64,000 nt of DNA from an uncultured Eubacteriales bacterium (GCA_934647945.1 CAKUFK010000004.1:1-64000), one strand, 5' to 3'; shown: positions 33,720-42,738, counted from the first letter of the stretch. Program-made: numbers and translations. The notes: generated from the letters alone by a model not told the origin.

Positions 33720-35111
33720 TTGTTTCTCTTTTCAGCGCGGAAAATCCTCCGGAAACAGCCGGTTTTGGGAGAACTGCCGGCCGACCGGGATATTTTGTCG
33801 GGTACCGTCCGCATGGCGTGGCCGTCCATCATGGAATCTTTCCTGGTCAGCCTGGTGGGGATGGTGGACACCTTTATGGTCAGCTCCCTCGGCGTGTATG
33901 CCATCGCCGCGGTGGGACTGACGACCCAGCCGAAATTCATCGGCCTGGCGGTCTTCATTTCCCTGAACGTGGCGGTGTCGGCCATCGTGGCCAGGCGGAA
34001 GGGCGAAGGAAACCGCGAGAGCGCGAACAAGGTGCTCCAGCAGGCGCTGCTGATTACGGGCGGGCTGTTGGTGGTGGTCAGTACGCTGTGCGTGGCGTTC
34101 GCCGACCCGATCCTCCATCTGGCTGGTTCTCAGCCCGATACCCACCGCCCGGCCGTCACCTATTTCCGCATCGTCATGGGCGGTATGGCGTTCAACGTCG
34201 TCTCCATGGTGATCAACGCCGCCCAACGGGGCGCGGGCAATACCCGGATCTCCCTAACCACCAATCTGGTGTCCAACCTGGTCAACGTCGTGTTCGATTA
34301 TCTTCTCATCGGCGGGCATTTCGGCTTCCCGGCCCTGGGCGTTGCCGGCGCGGCGATCGCCACCGTCATCGGCTCGGTGTGCGGATGCGCGCTGAGCATC
34401 CTCTCGATGCTCCACCGGGACAATTTCATCTGCATCCGGGAAGTCAAAAAAATCGGCTTCGACAAAGCCACGGTGCGGGCGATCACGAACATAGGCTCCA
34501 GCACCCTGGCCGAACAGGCCTTCCTGCGGATCGGCTTCATGACCTTTGCCGTTATCGTGGCCAGGCTCGGCACCATCCCGATGGCGGCTCACCAGATTGG
34601 GATGAATCTGATGAGCATCTGCTTCTCCTTCGGGGACGGGCTGTCGGTAGCCTCGGTCGCCTTGGTCGGGCAGAGCCTTGGGCGAGGCCGGCCCGACCTC
34701 GCCCGGGTATACGGCAACGTCTGCCAGCGGTGCGGACTGTTGTTCGCCTGCGGCCTGTCGGTGATTTTCCTCACTCTGGGGCAACGGATATTCGGCCTGT
34801 TTTCGGAGGATCCGGCCATCTTGTCCTATGGACGGATGATCATGATGGTGATGATGGTCGAGGTGTTCCTGCAAATCTCCCAGGTGGTCTTTTCGGGCTG
34901 TCTGCGCGGCGCAGGGGATACGGTGTTCACCGCGGTGGTGTCGCTGGTCAGCGTACTGGCTGTCCGTCCCCTGATGGGCTGGCTGCTCTGCTATCCGGCG
35001 GGGCTGGGGCTGTTCGGCGCGTGGCTGGGGCTGCTGTCCGATCAGTTTGTGCGGTTTTTGATGACCTATCTGCGCTTTGGCAGCGGGAATTGGATGAACC
35101 GGAAGGTATAG
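33720..35111 (+). CDS. MATE family efflux transporter
   Basis: About 463 residues, twelve predicted membrane segments, two MATE repeats. Typical stretches: SIMESFLVSLVGMVDTFMVSSLG near the N-terminus, FNVVSMVINAAQRGAGNTR, and AAHQIGMNLMSICFSFGDGL. Exports cationic or amphipathic compounds in exchange for Na+ or H+; substrate unknown. The start is uncertain: a TTG at 33720 is the first start codon after the predicted transcription start; the frame is open from 33645. A second MATE gene lies at 48624. Confidence 0.88.
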   Translation: MFLFSARKILRKQPVLGELPADRDILSGTVRMAWPSIMESFLVSLVGMVDTFMVSSLGVYAIAAVGLTTQPKFIGLAVFISLNVAVSAIVARRKGEGNRESANKVLQQALLITGGLLVVVSTLCVAFADPILHLAGSQPDTHRPAVTYFRIVMGGMAFNVVSMVINAAQRGAGNTRISLTTNLVSNLVNVVFDYLLIGGHFGFPALGVAGAAIATVIGSVCGCALSILSMLHRDNFICIREVKKIGFDKATVRAITNIGSSTLAEQAFLRIGFMTFAVIVARLGTIPMAAHQIGMNLMSICFSFGDGLSVASVALVGQSLGRGRPDLARVYGNVCQRCGLLFACGLSVIFLTLGQRIFGLFSEDPAILSYGRMIMMVMMVEVFLQISQVVFSGCLRGAGDTVFTAVVSLVSVLAVRPLMGWLLCYPAGLGLFGAWLGLLSDQFVRFLMTYLRFGSGNWMNRKV

Positions 35112-35192
35112 AGCGTGGCGTTGTTTATGGAAAAGGAGGGGTGTGCCGGCCGCCGCGCGGTCGTTTGAACAATTTAGAAAGAGGGGTCTATT

Positions 35193-35936
35193 ATGAGAGG
35201 TCGAAATGTCGGACATGCGCTGCTATGCCTGGTGCTGGCGGTTTCCGTCAGCGGATGCGGCAAACGGGGCGGCAAGACCGCTTCGGTCCCGGAAGCCACG
35301 CCGGGCGGGCCGGTAATTGCGGGTAGCCAGCCGGGCGGAACGGCGGACGCGGAAAGCACGCCGGGCGGAACTCAACCGGACGGGAACGAGGCTGAACGGT
35401 CTTCCCGGACTCAGATCGTCTTTCCGCCGGATCCGGGAGGCCAAAATACGGAGGATTCGCCGCTTTTCCGTACCGAACCGTTTGCACTGGAAATGGCGCT
35501 CCCAGAGGGATGGACGGCCCGGAGGCTCGCGCAGGGGGCGGCGCCGTCGACGGAGATGGAGCTCGTCAGCGGCGGCAAGGTGGTCGGCAAGGCGGATTTC
35601 GGACTTGTCGACGCCGCCGCCCCGCTGGACGCGGAAACCGATTACGTCAGCATCTATGCCGATCTGATGCTCGGATCCATGGACAACTGGGACAACGATT
35701 ACCGCGTTGTGGCAAAGACAGAGGCCGGTTCCACCGCCGTCTGCCGGGAGATGGTCAAGGACACCGGCCCCGAGTGGCAAGGCAGGATGGCAGACGCGCC
35801 GATGCGGATGAAACCGGCCATCCTCTCCTATGACGGACAGCGGGGCGTGTATATCGCCGTATCCTTTGAGCCGGGTGCCCTGACCGGAGAGGAATGGCTC
35901 TCCGCCGCGCTGAGCGTCCGTATCGGGCCGGCATGA
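35193..35936 (+). CDS. Secreted lipoprotein, unknown function
   Basis: 247 residues. Signal with lipobox VSGC near residue 22, then a linker with repeated PGG units (ATPGGP, QPGGT, TPGGT) typical of wall-spanning tethers, then a domain beginning about residue 95 (FALEMALPEGW). The layout matches the lipoprotein at 1979. GAAAGAGGGG precedes ATG. Ends at a strong convergent terminator. Confidence 0.78.
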   Translation: MRGRNVGHALLCLVLAVSVSGCGKRGGKTASVPEATPGGPVIAGSQPGGTADAESTPGGTQPDGNEAERSSRTQIVFPPDPGGQNTEDSPLFRTEPFALEMALPEGWTARRLAQGAAPSTEMELVSGGKVVGKADFGLVDAAAPLDAETDYVSIYADLMLGSMDNWDNDYRVVAKTEAGSTAVCREMVKDTGPEWQGRMADAPMRMKPAILSYDGQRGVYIAVSFEPGALTGEEWLSAALSVRIGPA

Positions 35937-36027
35937 GTTTCGCCGCGATCCGGCGGTATCCAAAACGGGCGGGTTCCTGTTCGGGATCACGCCGCCCGCC
36001 GTTTTCGGCGCACACGGTTTTGAAAAT

Positions 36028-36059
36028 AACGGCTCTGCGGAAAATTCCGCAGAGCCGTT
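36028..36059. terminator. Bidirectional terminator between a lipoprotein and ypeB
   Basis: Perfect 15-bp stem (36028-36042 with 36045-36059), T-rich on the plus side. Confidence 0.85.
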
Positions 36060-36094
36060 TCTGTTAAACGTGACAAATGCCGGCCTGGGCGCGG

Positions 36095-37459
36095 TTACAT
36101 GGCCAGGACACCCAGATCGTCCTGCATCAGAATGAGGATCTGTTCCTCCAGCCCCGTCTGCACGTTGACATAGACCAGCACCCGGTCGGGCTCTTCAGAG
36201 CCATCGCCCGGATCGCCCGTGCAGGAAAACTCATAGCAAAGCGCCTCGGTCTGCTGTGTCGTGGGAATGAGCGCCAGACGCCCCTCCCCCTGGACGGTCA
36301 GATGGGGGCTCAGCCGGGCGCGCGCCTCGGCTTCACCCACCGAGGCCGCGGGCAATACGCGGGCCGTGTGGTTCATCAGATACCCGTTCGCGTCAAAGCT
36401 GACGAGCTGCCCGTCATCCATGGCGATGCCGATTTTGATGAGGTCCGGGTAGAGGATGACGCCGTCCTGCACGGCGGCATAGTTGATGGCAAGGACTCCG
36501 TTGTTCAGGCTGTAATAGCGGTAGGCGAACTCCCCGAGCCCCGATTCCCGCATGACGGCGTCCCCTCTTTCGAGAGCTTGCTCCAGGGAAAGCTTCGCTT
36601 CCCCGAGCGGGCGGGAATGGAGGAAATAAACCACCTTGCCCCCCTGCTTGGAGACGGCGGCCGTAAAGCTGTCTCCGGCAAACTGATAACAAGGCATGCT
36701 CCCCCCCGTCTCTCCGGCGAGGCGGATTTCGCTCACCCCGCTGAGCTGTGTCAGTGCATTCCGCGCAAAGCTTTCGGGGAATGTGGATTGCCCCTCGAGC
36801 GCCCGGGGCTGCTGCTGGTAGATATGGTCGGAAAAGGGGCCGTCATAGATCATGGTGGGATAGTCCGCCAGCTCCTCCTCCATTTCCAGGAAGCTCTGCT
36901 GCAAATCGGGCACAGCGGCTCCGCCCGGGTCGTCCTCCTGCAGGCGGCGGGATACCTCGCCAAAGGACAGGGCCCCGGTGTTCAGCCCCGCCTCCATCTC
37001 CGCGAGGCGCACCGTCATGCTGCCGGCATAGGCGGAGAGCTTTTGGAGGGCCGCCGTTTCCTCCTCCGTGATCTCCCCGCCGTCCGATACCCGGTGACTC
37101 AGCGACATGCAGAAATTGCCCACCTGAGACAGAAACTTATGGATACCTCCGAGCTCTCCGCCGTCGAGGGGGAGCTGCTCCAGACAGCTCTTGGCGCTGC
37201 CGGCCTCCCTCCATAATTTGGAGGCCAGGCCCTGGAGCTGGTTTTCCGTCGTGGCGTAGCGGCCCTTCTGCAGGGTGATGTCCAGGTTGCTGATATATTC
37301 GCTAAGCTCGCCGAGCGCGCGTTGATAGCCGTATTCGATGGTGGTGCGATACCGGTTGGCCGCCGCGTATCCGCCGGCCGCCGCAACGGACAGGGCGACG
37401 ACGAGGGCTGCCGTATAGCTGACCAGCCGGACCATTCCCCGGCGGCTGATGGTGGTCAT
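36095..37459 (-). CDS. ypeB: Germination protein YpeB
   Basis: 454 residues. N-terminal membrane anchor (about 10-32, LVSYTAALVVALSVAAAGGY), a helical region with YRTTIEYGYQRALGELSEYI, and C-terminal PepSY-like repeats. In Bacillus YpeB holds the spore-cortex lytic enzyme SleB in place and keeps it inactive until germination. ATG 37459 has CAGGAGG upstream; 28 further codons are open without a site. SleB normally sits next to ypeB; here the upstream neighbour is a divergent small gene and no cortex hydrolase is in the window. Presence implies endospore formation. Confidence 0.92.
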   Translation of the reverse strand: MTTISRRGMVRLVSYTAALVVALSVAAAGGYAAANRYRTTIEYGYQRALGELSEYISNLDITLQKGRYATTENQLQGLASKLWREAGSAKSCLEQLPLDGGELGGIHKFLSQVGNFCMSLSHRVSDGGEITEEETAALQKLSAYAGSMTVRLAEMEAGLNTGALSFGEVSRRLQEDDPGGAAVPDLQQSFLEMEEELADYPTMIYDGPFSDHIYQQQPRALEGQSTFPESFARNALTQLSGVSEIRLAGETGGSMPCYQFAGDSFTAAVSKQGGKVVYFLHSRPLGEAKLSLEQALERGDAVMRESGLGEFAYRYYSLNNGVLAINYAAVQDGVILYPDLIKIGIAMDDGQLVSFDANGYLMNHTARVLPAASVGEAEARARLSPHLTVQGEGRLALIPTTQQTEALCYEFSCTGDPGDGSEEPDRVLVYVNVQTGLEEQILILMQDDLGVLAM

Positions 37460-37695
37460 GGTGTTTCCTCCTGTTTTTGACGAACGATCCGGAAAATCCG
37501 TTCCTTTTTCCTTCAAGGATCGCCCGAAATGGGGATTTTCCACCTATACCATATGGAAAATACAGCGGTTTTATGCAACGGCCCCGTAAAAAAGTCCGAA
37601 TCCTCTTCCAAGAAGTTCCGGGAAAAATGGCAGGCGCGGCGGATATGCTAAAAAAGCGGAAACCAATCCCGCAGTTGAAAGGAGTGCTTGGAGTC

Positions 37696-37872
37696 ATGAC
37701 AAAAGGCGTTATGGGGTTCATGAAAGGCGTCGGCATGGGCGTAGCCGTCGGCTGCATCGCCGGCGCGGTCGGAAGCCGTGCCATGCATGGGAAAAAAAGC
37801 CTGAAGAAAAATGTGGGCAAGGCCCTGCGGAACGTCGGCGAGCTCGTCGACAATGTCACCGGCATGTTCTGA
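37696..37872 (+). CDS. Small glycine-rich membrane-associated protein
   Basis: 58 residues from ATG 37696 (AAAGGAG upstream, and a GTG at 37684 as alternative). Gly-rich amphipathic stretch GVGMGVAVGCIAGAVGSR looks like a YtxH/glycine-zipper segment, followed by a basic helix KKSLKKNVGKALRNV. The frame is open far upstream (37477), but codons there look random. Divergent from ypeB. Function unknown. Confidence 0.6.
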   Translation: MTKGVMGFMKGVGMGVAVGCIAGAVGSRAMHGKKSLKKNVGKALRNVGELVDNVTGMF

Positions 37873-37980
37873 ACCGCCGCTTTCCCGTTTTGCGGGACAG
37901 CATGAGCTTGTCGGCAAGGCCGGCAAGCTGCTGGACAGGGACGCCGGATCACGGCGGCCGCCAGTATCACCCTGCTCTTG

Positions 37981-38058
37981 ACAAAGGGCGGAAACACGGT
38001 GTGTTTCCGCCCTTTGTCGCTTATAAGGGGTGTTTTCGAGGCACATGTCCTCGAAAAC
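37981..38058 (+). terminator. Two tandem hairpins after the small glycine-rich gene
   Basis: 17-bp perfect stem (37981-37997 with 38001-38017), then a 10-bp stem (38032-38041 with 38049-38058). Confidence 0.7.
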
Positions 38059-38138
38059 AGGGTTCCTGAACTCCCCGCGGCCGTTTGGGCCGTCGACTTC
38101 TCTTTTTCGACCGTCTGAGCGTTTACATAACCCGCCTC

Positions 38139-38167
38139 TTTACTCCCGCGTGGATATCGGGTATACT
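38139..38167 (+). promoter_or_regulatory. Promoter of the lipoprotein gene at 38203
   Basis: TTTACT (38139-38144), 17-bp spacer, TATACT (38162-38167), 36 nt before the start codon. Confidence 0.6.
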
Positions 38168-38202
38168 ATGGTTATAAAGATCGGAACGGAAAGCGGGAGA
38201 CG

Positions 38203-38670
38203 ATGAAAAAGCGGATATGGGGCGTGCTGCTCGCCGCCCTGATCGGGGCCGTGGCGCTGACAGGCTGTTCCGCCACCTATCTGCCCCCTATGGACGATGG
38301 AAAAGGCCCCCGGAACGGGGCGACGGTCTTCCAACAGCCCGACGCCGTGCCGGAGATATCGCCCGACGGCGTCAAGGGCGCGGTTACCCAGGCGTACTAC
38401 ACCAACGACGGGCATATGGCCATCCGCCTGAGCCTCTCCAACGGCATGGGGGCGGCCCAGCAGATGCGGTCGATCGAAATCAAGGTGGCGAATGGGGACG
38501 GCGTACCGATCGCCGCCGGATACGCTGAGGCGGTGGAGGACGGTGTCGTGCTCCCTCCCGATGAGTTTACGCCCTTTCTTCTGTATATTGCCCCGGATCA
38601 GATTCAGATAACCGACGACCCGCTGACCACCCTGTCGTTCGAGATTACCGTCACGACGGCACCCGCATGA
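38203..38670 (+). CDS. Small secreted lipoprotein, unknown function
   Basis: 155 residues. MKKR, hydrophobic stretch and lipobox ALTGC (18-22). The mature part has GVKGAVTQAYYTNDGHMAIRL and reads as a single beta-sandwich-like domain, reminiscent of proteins that bind or sense extracellular ligands, but no family is recognised. GGGAGAC precedes ATG. Its own promoter and terminator make it monocistronic. Confidence 0.75.
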   Translation: MKKRIWGVLLAALIGAVALTGCSATYLPPMDDGKGPRNGATVFQQPDAVPEISPDGVKGAVTQAYYTNDGHMAIRLSLSNGMGAAQQMRSIEIKVANGDGVPIAAGYAEAVEDGVVLPPDEFTPFLLYIAPDQIQITDDPLTTLSFEITVTTAPA

Positions 38671-38671
38671 C

Positions 38672-38701
38672 AAACCGGCAGCGGGGATCCGCTGCCGGTT
38701 T
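38672..38701 (+). terminator. Terminator of the lipoprotein gene
   Basis: Perfect 13-bp stem (38672-38684 with 38689-38701), GGAT loop. Confidence 0.8.
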
Positions 38702-38793
38702 GCTGACGGGCTTCCGGCCAGAAATCGGTAGCCACTCCTGCCGCCGAGATGGGCCGCATACCGAGGGGCTCCCAATTTTTTACAAATAAGGGC

Positions 38794-38822
38794 TTGCATT
38801 TTCCCGTCCGCGCGTGTATAGT
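38794..38822 (+). promoter_or_regulatory. Consensus promoter antisense to the cupin gene
   Basis: TTGCAT (38794-38799), 17-bp spacer, TATAGT (38817-38822). No plus-strand gene begins downstream; the first feature reached is the 3-prime end of the minus-strand cupin gene. Confidence 0.5.
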
Positions 38823-38846
38823 GGCCTCATCGGGGCATCCCGGGAT

Positions 38847-39194
38847 TTATCCGGTGACGATAACGGCCAGCAGTTCCAACGGGCCGGATCCGGTGTTGAC
38901 CACGCCGTGGCCTTCCCCGTCCCGCGTGACTGTGGCGTCTCCCGCGGCGATGGCGGCCGGGGTGCCATTGTCGTCCATCATCCCTTCTCCGGAAAGGACG
39001 TAGAAAAATTCCGCCTCCTGTTCATGGATGTGATAGCCGATAGACCCACCGGCAGGAATCGTGATGCGGGAGAACAGCCGCACGGGCGAGGCGTGATCCC
39101 GGGGCGAAAACGCGGCCTGCAGGGCGATGATACCCTCGCCGCCTCTCATGTGGGGCCTCTTCTCCACCGGCATGTCGGCAGGATGATGGACCAT
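38847..39194 (-). CDS. Small cupin-domain protein
   Basis: 115 residues, one cupin barrel. Motif 1 spans about 44-64 and includes GSIGYHIHEQEAEFFYVLSG with two His and a Glu as metal ligands; motif 2 is GDATVTRDGEGHGVVNTG. The function could be a sugar or small-molecule enzyme, or a sensor; cupins are too diverse to say. AAGGGGATTTTTTAC precedes the start. Opposite in direction to both neighbours. Confidence 0.85.
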   Translation of the reverse strand: MVHHPADMPVEKRPHMRGGEGIIALQAAFSPRDHASPVRLFSRITIPAGGSIGYHIHEQEAEFFYVLSGEGMMDDNGTPAAIAAGDATVTRDGEGHGVVNTGSGPLELLAVIVTG

Positions 39195-39335
39195 GTAAAA
39201 AATCCCCTTCCCTATTTTTGGTTCCCATTATAGCATATTTTCACGGGAACAGACAGAGTGGTTCCGGCATTCCGCCCGTATATTATACCGGACGGGATGG
39301 AACAATACTGGATATGAAAGAAAAGGAGTGTCAGT

Positions 39336-39497
39336 ATGAACAAGTGGATTTGCACGGTATGCGGGTATATATACGACCCGGAGGTGGGCGATCCCGACAA
39401 CGGCATCGCCCCCGGCACGGCTTTTGAGGATCTTCCGGAAGACTATGTTTGCCCGGTCTGCGGCGTGGGCAAGGATGCCTTTGAAGAAGAAGCGTAA
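39336..39497 (+). CDS. Rubredoxin
   Basis: 53 residues: MNKWICTVCGYIYDPEVGD at the start and EDYVCPVCGVGKDAFEEE at the end, so the two CxxC pairs that ligate a single iron are intact. A small electron carrier used in oxygen and peroxide detoxification of anaerobes. AAAGGAGTG lies 6-7 nt before ATG 39336. Followed at once by a strong terminator, so it is monocistronic. Confidence 0.97.
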   Translation: MNKWICTVCGYIYDPEVGDPDNGIAPGTAFEDLPEDYVCPVCGVGKDAFEEEA

Positions 39498-39513
39498 ATC
39501 CCATATTTCATCA

Positions 39514-39548
39514 AGCAAAGGGGCGCTGCGGTGCCCCTTTGCTTTTTT
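39514..39548 (+). terminator. Rubredoxin terminator
   Basis: 11-bp stem (39514-39524 with 39533-39543), then six T. Confidence 0.9.
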
Positions 39549-39829
39549 ATCTGTCCAGATACGACTTTCCTCCAATTCTCATTGATTGTCATGTTCAAAA
39601 AACATACAATTCTCTTAGAAAACCATTCAGACTATGGGGGTCTCGGCTCTCTGAGGAAACCGGTCAGCCATCTGCAGATTTATGGCAACCAAAATTCCGG
39701 GCACGTGGCCCCTCCTCGTTTACCGTTTGTTTGGGTGTTCCGGCCGAGGAAGGTCTCCATGAAAGAGCCTCTGGCCGGCCTCTGCACACGTCGCCATCCG
39801 ACTGTAAAACCATACAAGGAGGTCTGTCC

Positions 39830-40807
39830 ATGGAACTACCCGTTACTTTATCTCCGCCCGTTAAGGCGTATCCCGCCTACGGCTTTCCACTGAGCATCCT
39901 GTATGCCCGGGACGACCGCTTCGACCCTTGGCTGCTCGGCCAGTTTATCACGGTCGTGGGGGAACGAGGCGGCTACTCTCTGCTCAAAGCCGAATACGAC
40001 TGGATGTATACCGCAGAAGGGGTGTTCAAGTACCACCGGTACCGCCTGCCTCCGGAATTTGCGCAGGAGAAGGAATCCCTTTGGACGCTGCTCACCGCGA
40101 TCCTTTCCCACGGGCAATTTATCCTAGGGGTCTTCAATGAAAAATACATACGGGAAAAACCGGCGTACAGACAGAAGGACCAGCTGAACAGCTATATGAT
40201 CACGGGGTTTGATCCCATTCGCCGCACCTTGTCGCTTTTCGGGAGCACCCGGTCGGAGCCGTATACCCGCTATGCCGTCCCATATACCCTTTTCCTGGAA
40301 GCGACCCTCCACGCGGAACTGCCGGATTTAGCGCTCCACATTTTCTCCATGAATCCCGCGTTTATCCCCCGCTTTGACCCATATCGATGCATACGCGGAA
40401 TCGAAACGTATCTCAGCGGCACCGCTGAGGGATATTCACAGGATGACTGGGCGTGCGGGATAAAGGCATTGGAACACCTTCACCGGCATCTTCCGGAACA
40501 GGCCGGCCGGGCGGAGGGGCTGGATCCCGAATTGTTCGGTTTTTTGGCCGAACACAAACAGCTGATGGAACGACGTGTGCGGGCGCTGTTGGAATGGCGC
40601 TCGCCGTGCGGCGGCAATGAGACCGTCTGCCGGGGCTATGGGGAAGCCGTCCGGCTGGCCTGTCAGGTGGCGGCCGATGTCCGCGAATGGAACAAAACGC
40701 GGGACCGGGACGGGGTATCCCGGTGCCATAAGCATCTGGGAGACCTGATCGAGATGGAAAAACGATGGCTCCCGGCCTTACTGAAGGAGGTGACGCCGGA
40801 TGCATGA
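39830..40807 (+). CDS. Unknown protein, tandem paralogue 1
   Basis: 325 residues from ATG 39830, which follows AAGGAGG; the frame is open nearly 100 codons earlier but without coding character. No signal peptide or membrane segment. It shares clear landmarks with the next gene: FNEKYIREKPAYR (versus FNERYVPHTSSYR), NPAFIPRFDPYRC (versus NPAFVPVFDPESC), and FLAEHKQLMERR (versus FLWDHKKLMWMR). The middle (bulky aromatic, N-E-x-Y, then a turn and a His or Tyr-rich strand) resembles cysteine-peptidase C39/BtrH-like folds seen beside peptide-antibiotic enzymes, but a catalytic Cys is not evident. That similarity is only a suggestion. It overlaps the next gene by 8 nt. Confidence 0.8.
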   Translation: MELPVTLSPPVKAYPAYGFPLSILYARDDRFDPWLLGQFITVVGERGGYSLLKAEYDWMYTAEGVFKYHRYRLPPEFAQEKESLWTLLTAILSHGQFILGVFNEKYIREKPAYRQKDQLNSYMITGFDPIRRTLSLFGSTRSEPYTRYAVPYTLFLEATLHAELPDLALHIFSMNPAFIPRFDPYRCIRGIETYLSGTAEGYSQDDWACGIKALEHLHRHLPEQAGRAEGLDPELFGFLAEHKQLMERRVRALLEWRSPCGGNETVCRGYGEAVRLACQVAADVREWNKTRDRDGVSRCHKHLGDLIEMEKRWLPALLKEVTPDA

Positions 40808-41840
40808 ACCCTCTGTTCTGAAAAATCCCTTTACCTACACCCCGCCTATCCGGGGCTATCTGGGGTATGCCTATCTGCTCAGCATCCTGTTTGCTCAGGA
40901 AAACCCGCCCTGGCCATGGCTGTATAACCAATATATCGCCATCGGTGCCAGACGGGACTACAGCCGGTTCGAACAGATCGCCACCGATTGGATGGGGGTC
41001 TATGAGGGAGCCATGCAGTATTATTTTATGGAACTGCCCGTCGAGCAAGTCGCCGACCCGGATCAAGGGCTGCAGGCCATCCTGTCCCTGCTCCGCCGCG
41101 GGTATTATGTGTACGGGGAATTCAATGAACGGTACGTACCCCATACGAGCAGCTATCGCCGGTGGGATTTCCGGCACTGTTACTGCCTGTATGGATACAG
41201 CCGGGAACAGCATCTTCTCTTCTCCGCCGCCTACAGCGACGCGCGGCGGTATGAGGAACTGGAAATCCCCTTTTCGGATTATCTGCGCGCCCTCGCCGAA
41301 AGCGGCAGGGAAAAGATAACGATCGATTTTTACCGATGCAATCCGGCATTTGTCCCTGTGTTCGATCCGGAGTCCTGCGCTTTCCGTATCCGGGAATATC
41401 TGGAATCCCGCCCTTGTACACAAACATACGGCGATCCTCATGAGTATTCGGGGGAGGAATTGCTCTTCGGGGCAAAGGCGCAGCGATATCTGTTATGCTA
41501 CCTCGAGAAGGTGCGGGAAATGGCAGGAGCCCTGGACCTGCGGTATTTTTATTTCCTGTGGGATCACAAAAAGCTGATGTGGATGCGGATTCAATATATG
41601 ATGGAACAGGGTTTTCTGCCGGACAAGCCCGTCCTGCTCGGGTATGAGCAGGTGGAGGAACAGGCGGCCCTCCTGAAAGAGATGGCGCTGAAATACAACA
41701 TCAGCCTGGATTGCGGGCTCAAAAAGCCGGAGCATCTCGTCCAGAAGATGGAAACGTATCTTCAAAATCTGGCCGACAGGGAGGAACGGATCCTGGAGGA
41801 GGTGCTCCGTGCGATGCGCCAGCCGCGAAATACCCATTGA
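40800..41840 (+). CDS. Unknown protein, tandem paralogue 2
   Basis: 346 residues. A paralogue of the gene before it, with the same order of landmarks and the same length class. It starts with ATG at 40800 inside the previous gene (GGAGGTGACGCCGG upstream), so the pair is translationally coupled. Contains GYYVYGEFNERYVP and HCYCLYGYSREQHLL, an arrangement like papain-fold proteins that have lost their nucleophile. Very Tyr/Trp-rich. A pair of coupled paralogues usually forms a heterodimer. Function unknown. Confidence 0.8.
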   Translation: MHEPSVLKNPFTYTPPIRGYLGYAYLLSILFAQENPPWPWLYNQYIAIGARRDYSRFEQIATDWMGVYEGAMQYYFMELPVEQVADPDQGLQAILSLLRRGYYVYGEFNERYVPHTSSYRRWDFRHCYCLYGYSREQHLLFSAAYSDARRYEELEIPFSDYLRALAESGREKITIDFYRCNPAFVPVFDPESCAFRIREYLESRPCTQTYGDPHEYSGEELLFGAKAQRYLLCYLEKVREMAGALDLRYFYFLWDHKKLMWMRIQYMMEQGFLPDKPVLLGYEQVEEQAALLKEMALKYNISLDCGLKKPEHLVQKMETYLQNLADREERILEEVLRAMRQPRNTH

Positions 41841-41888
41841 AACCCGCTTTGGGGCATGATATCATGAAGGGGAATGGAGAGTGGCGAG

Positions 41889-42713
41889 ATGGCACGTACC
41901 TTTAAAGCGTCCGGTGCCCGGCTGGAACTGGATACCGTCCGGGGTGAAATCCGGATCATACGGGACAAAAACCGTGTGACGAAGCGGCATCAGCTGACCG
42001 ACTGCACCATCCCTTTTTCGGATATTACGGCGATTGAACTCGAGGTTCCCACCTCCGGCCAGCCCGGCCGCATGGTGACGCTCGTACGGGGGCAGCGGCT
42101 GCTGAGCCCGGCCGGCGCGGACCGGACCTACTTGGAATTTTACGACTACCCCGCCTTTTACGATGCGACGATGACAATCAAAAACCGTGTCCCCTCCCTC
42201 GTGTTGTCCAACCGGGTGGGCAGCGTCCCTTCCGCCGCTTCCGCTCCGCCCGGAGCCGCCGCTCCGAAGAAACCCGACTGGGCGGGGATCCGGGAGCCGC
42301 TTGCCCGTCTGGCCGAGCTGGGCGGGACGCCGACGGCTCTGGAGCTGTCGGGAGCCGCGGCGCGGATCCAGGAGTTATCTGGGGCTATCCTGCGGACGGC
42401 GGAGGAAAAACCGGAGCAGAAGACGCAGGTGCGGACATTCTTCAACTATTATCTGCCGACTTCGGTCAAGCTGTTCGAAACCTATGCCGACCTGACCGGG
42501 AGCGGGATACAGACCGCCTCCGTCACCCGTACAAAAAGAGAGATCGAAGAGGCGGCGGAAGTGCTGGTAAAGGCCTTTGAAAAGGAGCTCGATGGCCTGT
42601 TTGCCGCCGATGCGCTGGATGTGGCGACCGATATCCAGGTCTTGGAGGTCAAGTTGTCCCGGGACGGCTTGCTGGACTCCCCTTTTACCGTCGGGGACGG
42701 TGAGAAAGGTTGA
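41889..42713 (+). CDS. XpaC-like (5-bromo-4-chloroindolyl phosphate hydrolysis) domain protein
   Basis: 274 residues. C-terminal half matches the XpaC/Halogen_Hydrol pattern: TFFNYYLPTSVKLFETYADL, a helical region and IQVLEVKLSRDGL at the end. In Bacillus and relatives this domain sits beside TelA-type tellurite-resistance proteins; none is seen here. N-terminal 110 residues (ARLELDTVRGEIRIIRDKNR) form a small beta-rich, PH-like region, then an Ala/Pro linker. ATG 41889 follows GGAGAGTGGCGAG. Lies 48 nt after the tandem pair; possibly co-transcribed. Confidence 0.75.
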   Translation: MARTFKASGARLELDTVRGEIRIIRDKNRVTKRHQLTDCTIPFSDITAIELEVPTSGQPGRMVTLVRGQRLLSPAGADRTYLEFYDYPAFYDATMTIKNRVPSLVLSNRVGSVPSAASAPPGAAAPKKPDWAGIREPLARLAELGGTPTALELSGAAARIQELSGAILRTAEEKPEQKTQVRTFFNYYLPTSVKLFETYADLTGSGIQTASVTRTKREIEEAAEVLVKAFEKELDGLFAADALDVATDIQVLEVKLSRDGLLDSPFTVGDGEKG

Positions 42714-42738
42714 CAGGCCCCCCGCCCCCGGATACAAT
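42710..42738 (+). promoter_or_regulatory. Promoter of the Fur-family gene and guaA
   Basis: TTGACA (42710-42715), 17-bp spacer, TACAAT (42733-42738); near-consensus, overlapping the stop codon of the previous gene. Confidence 0.8.

Noticed and set aside
39539..39829. N-terminal extension of the first tandem paralogue
   Set aside because: The frame is open but begins inside the rubredoxin terminator, and a strong AAGGAGG site marks ATG 39830.
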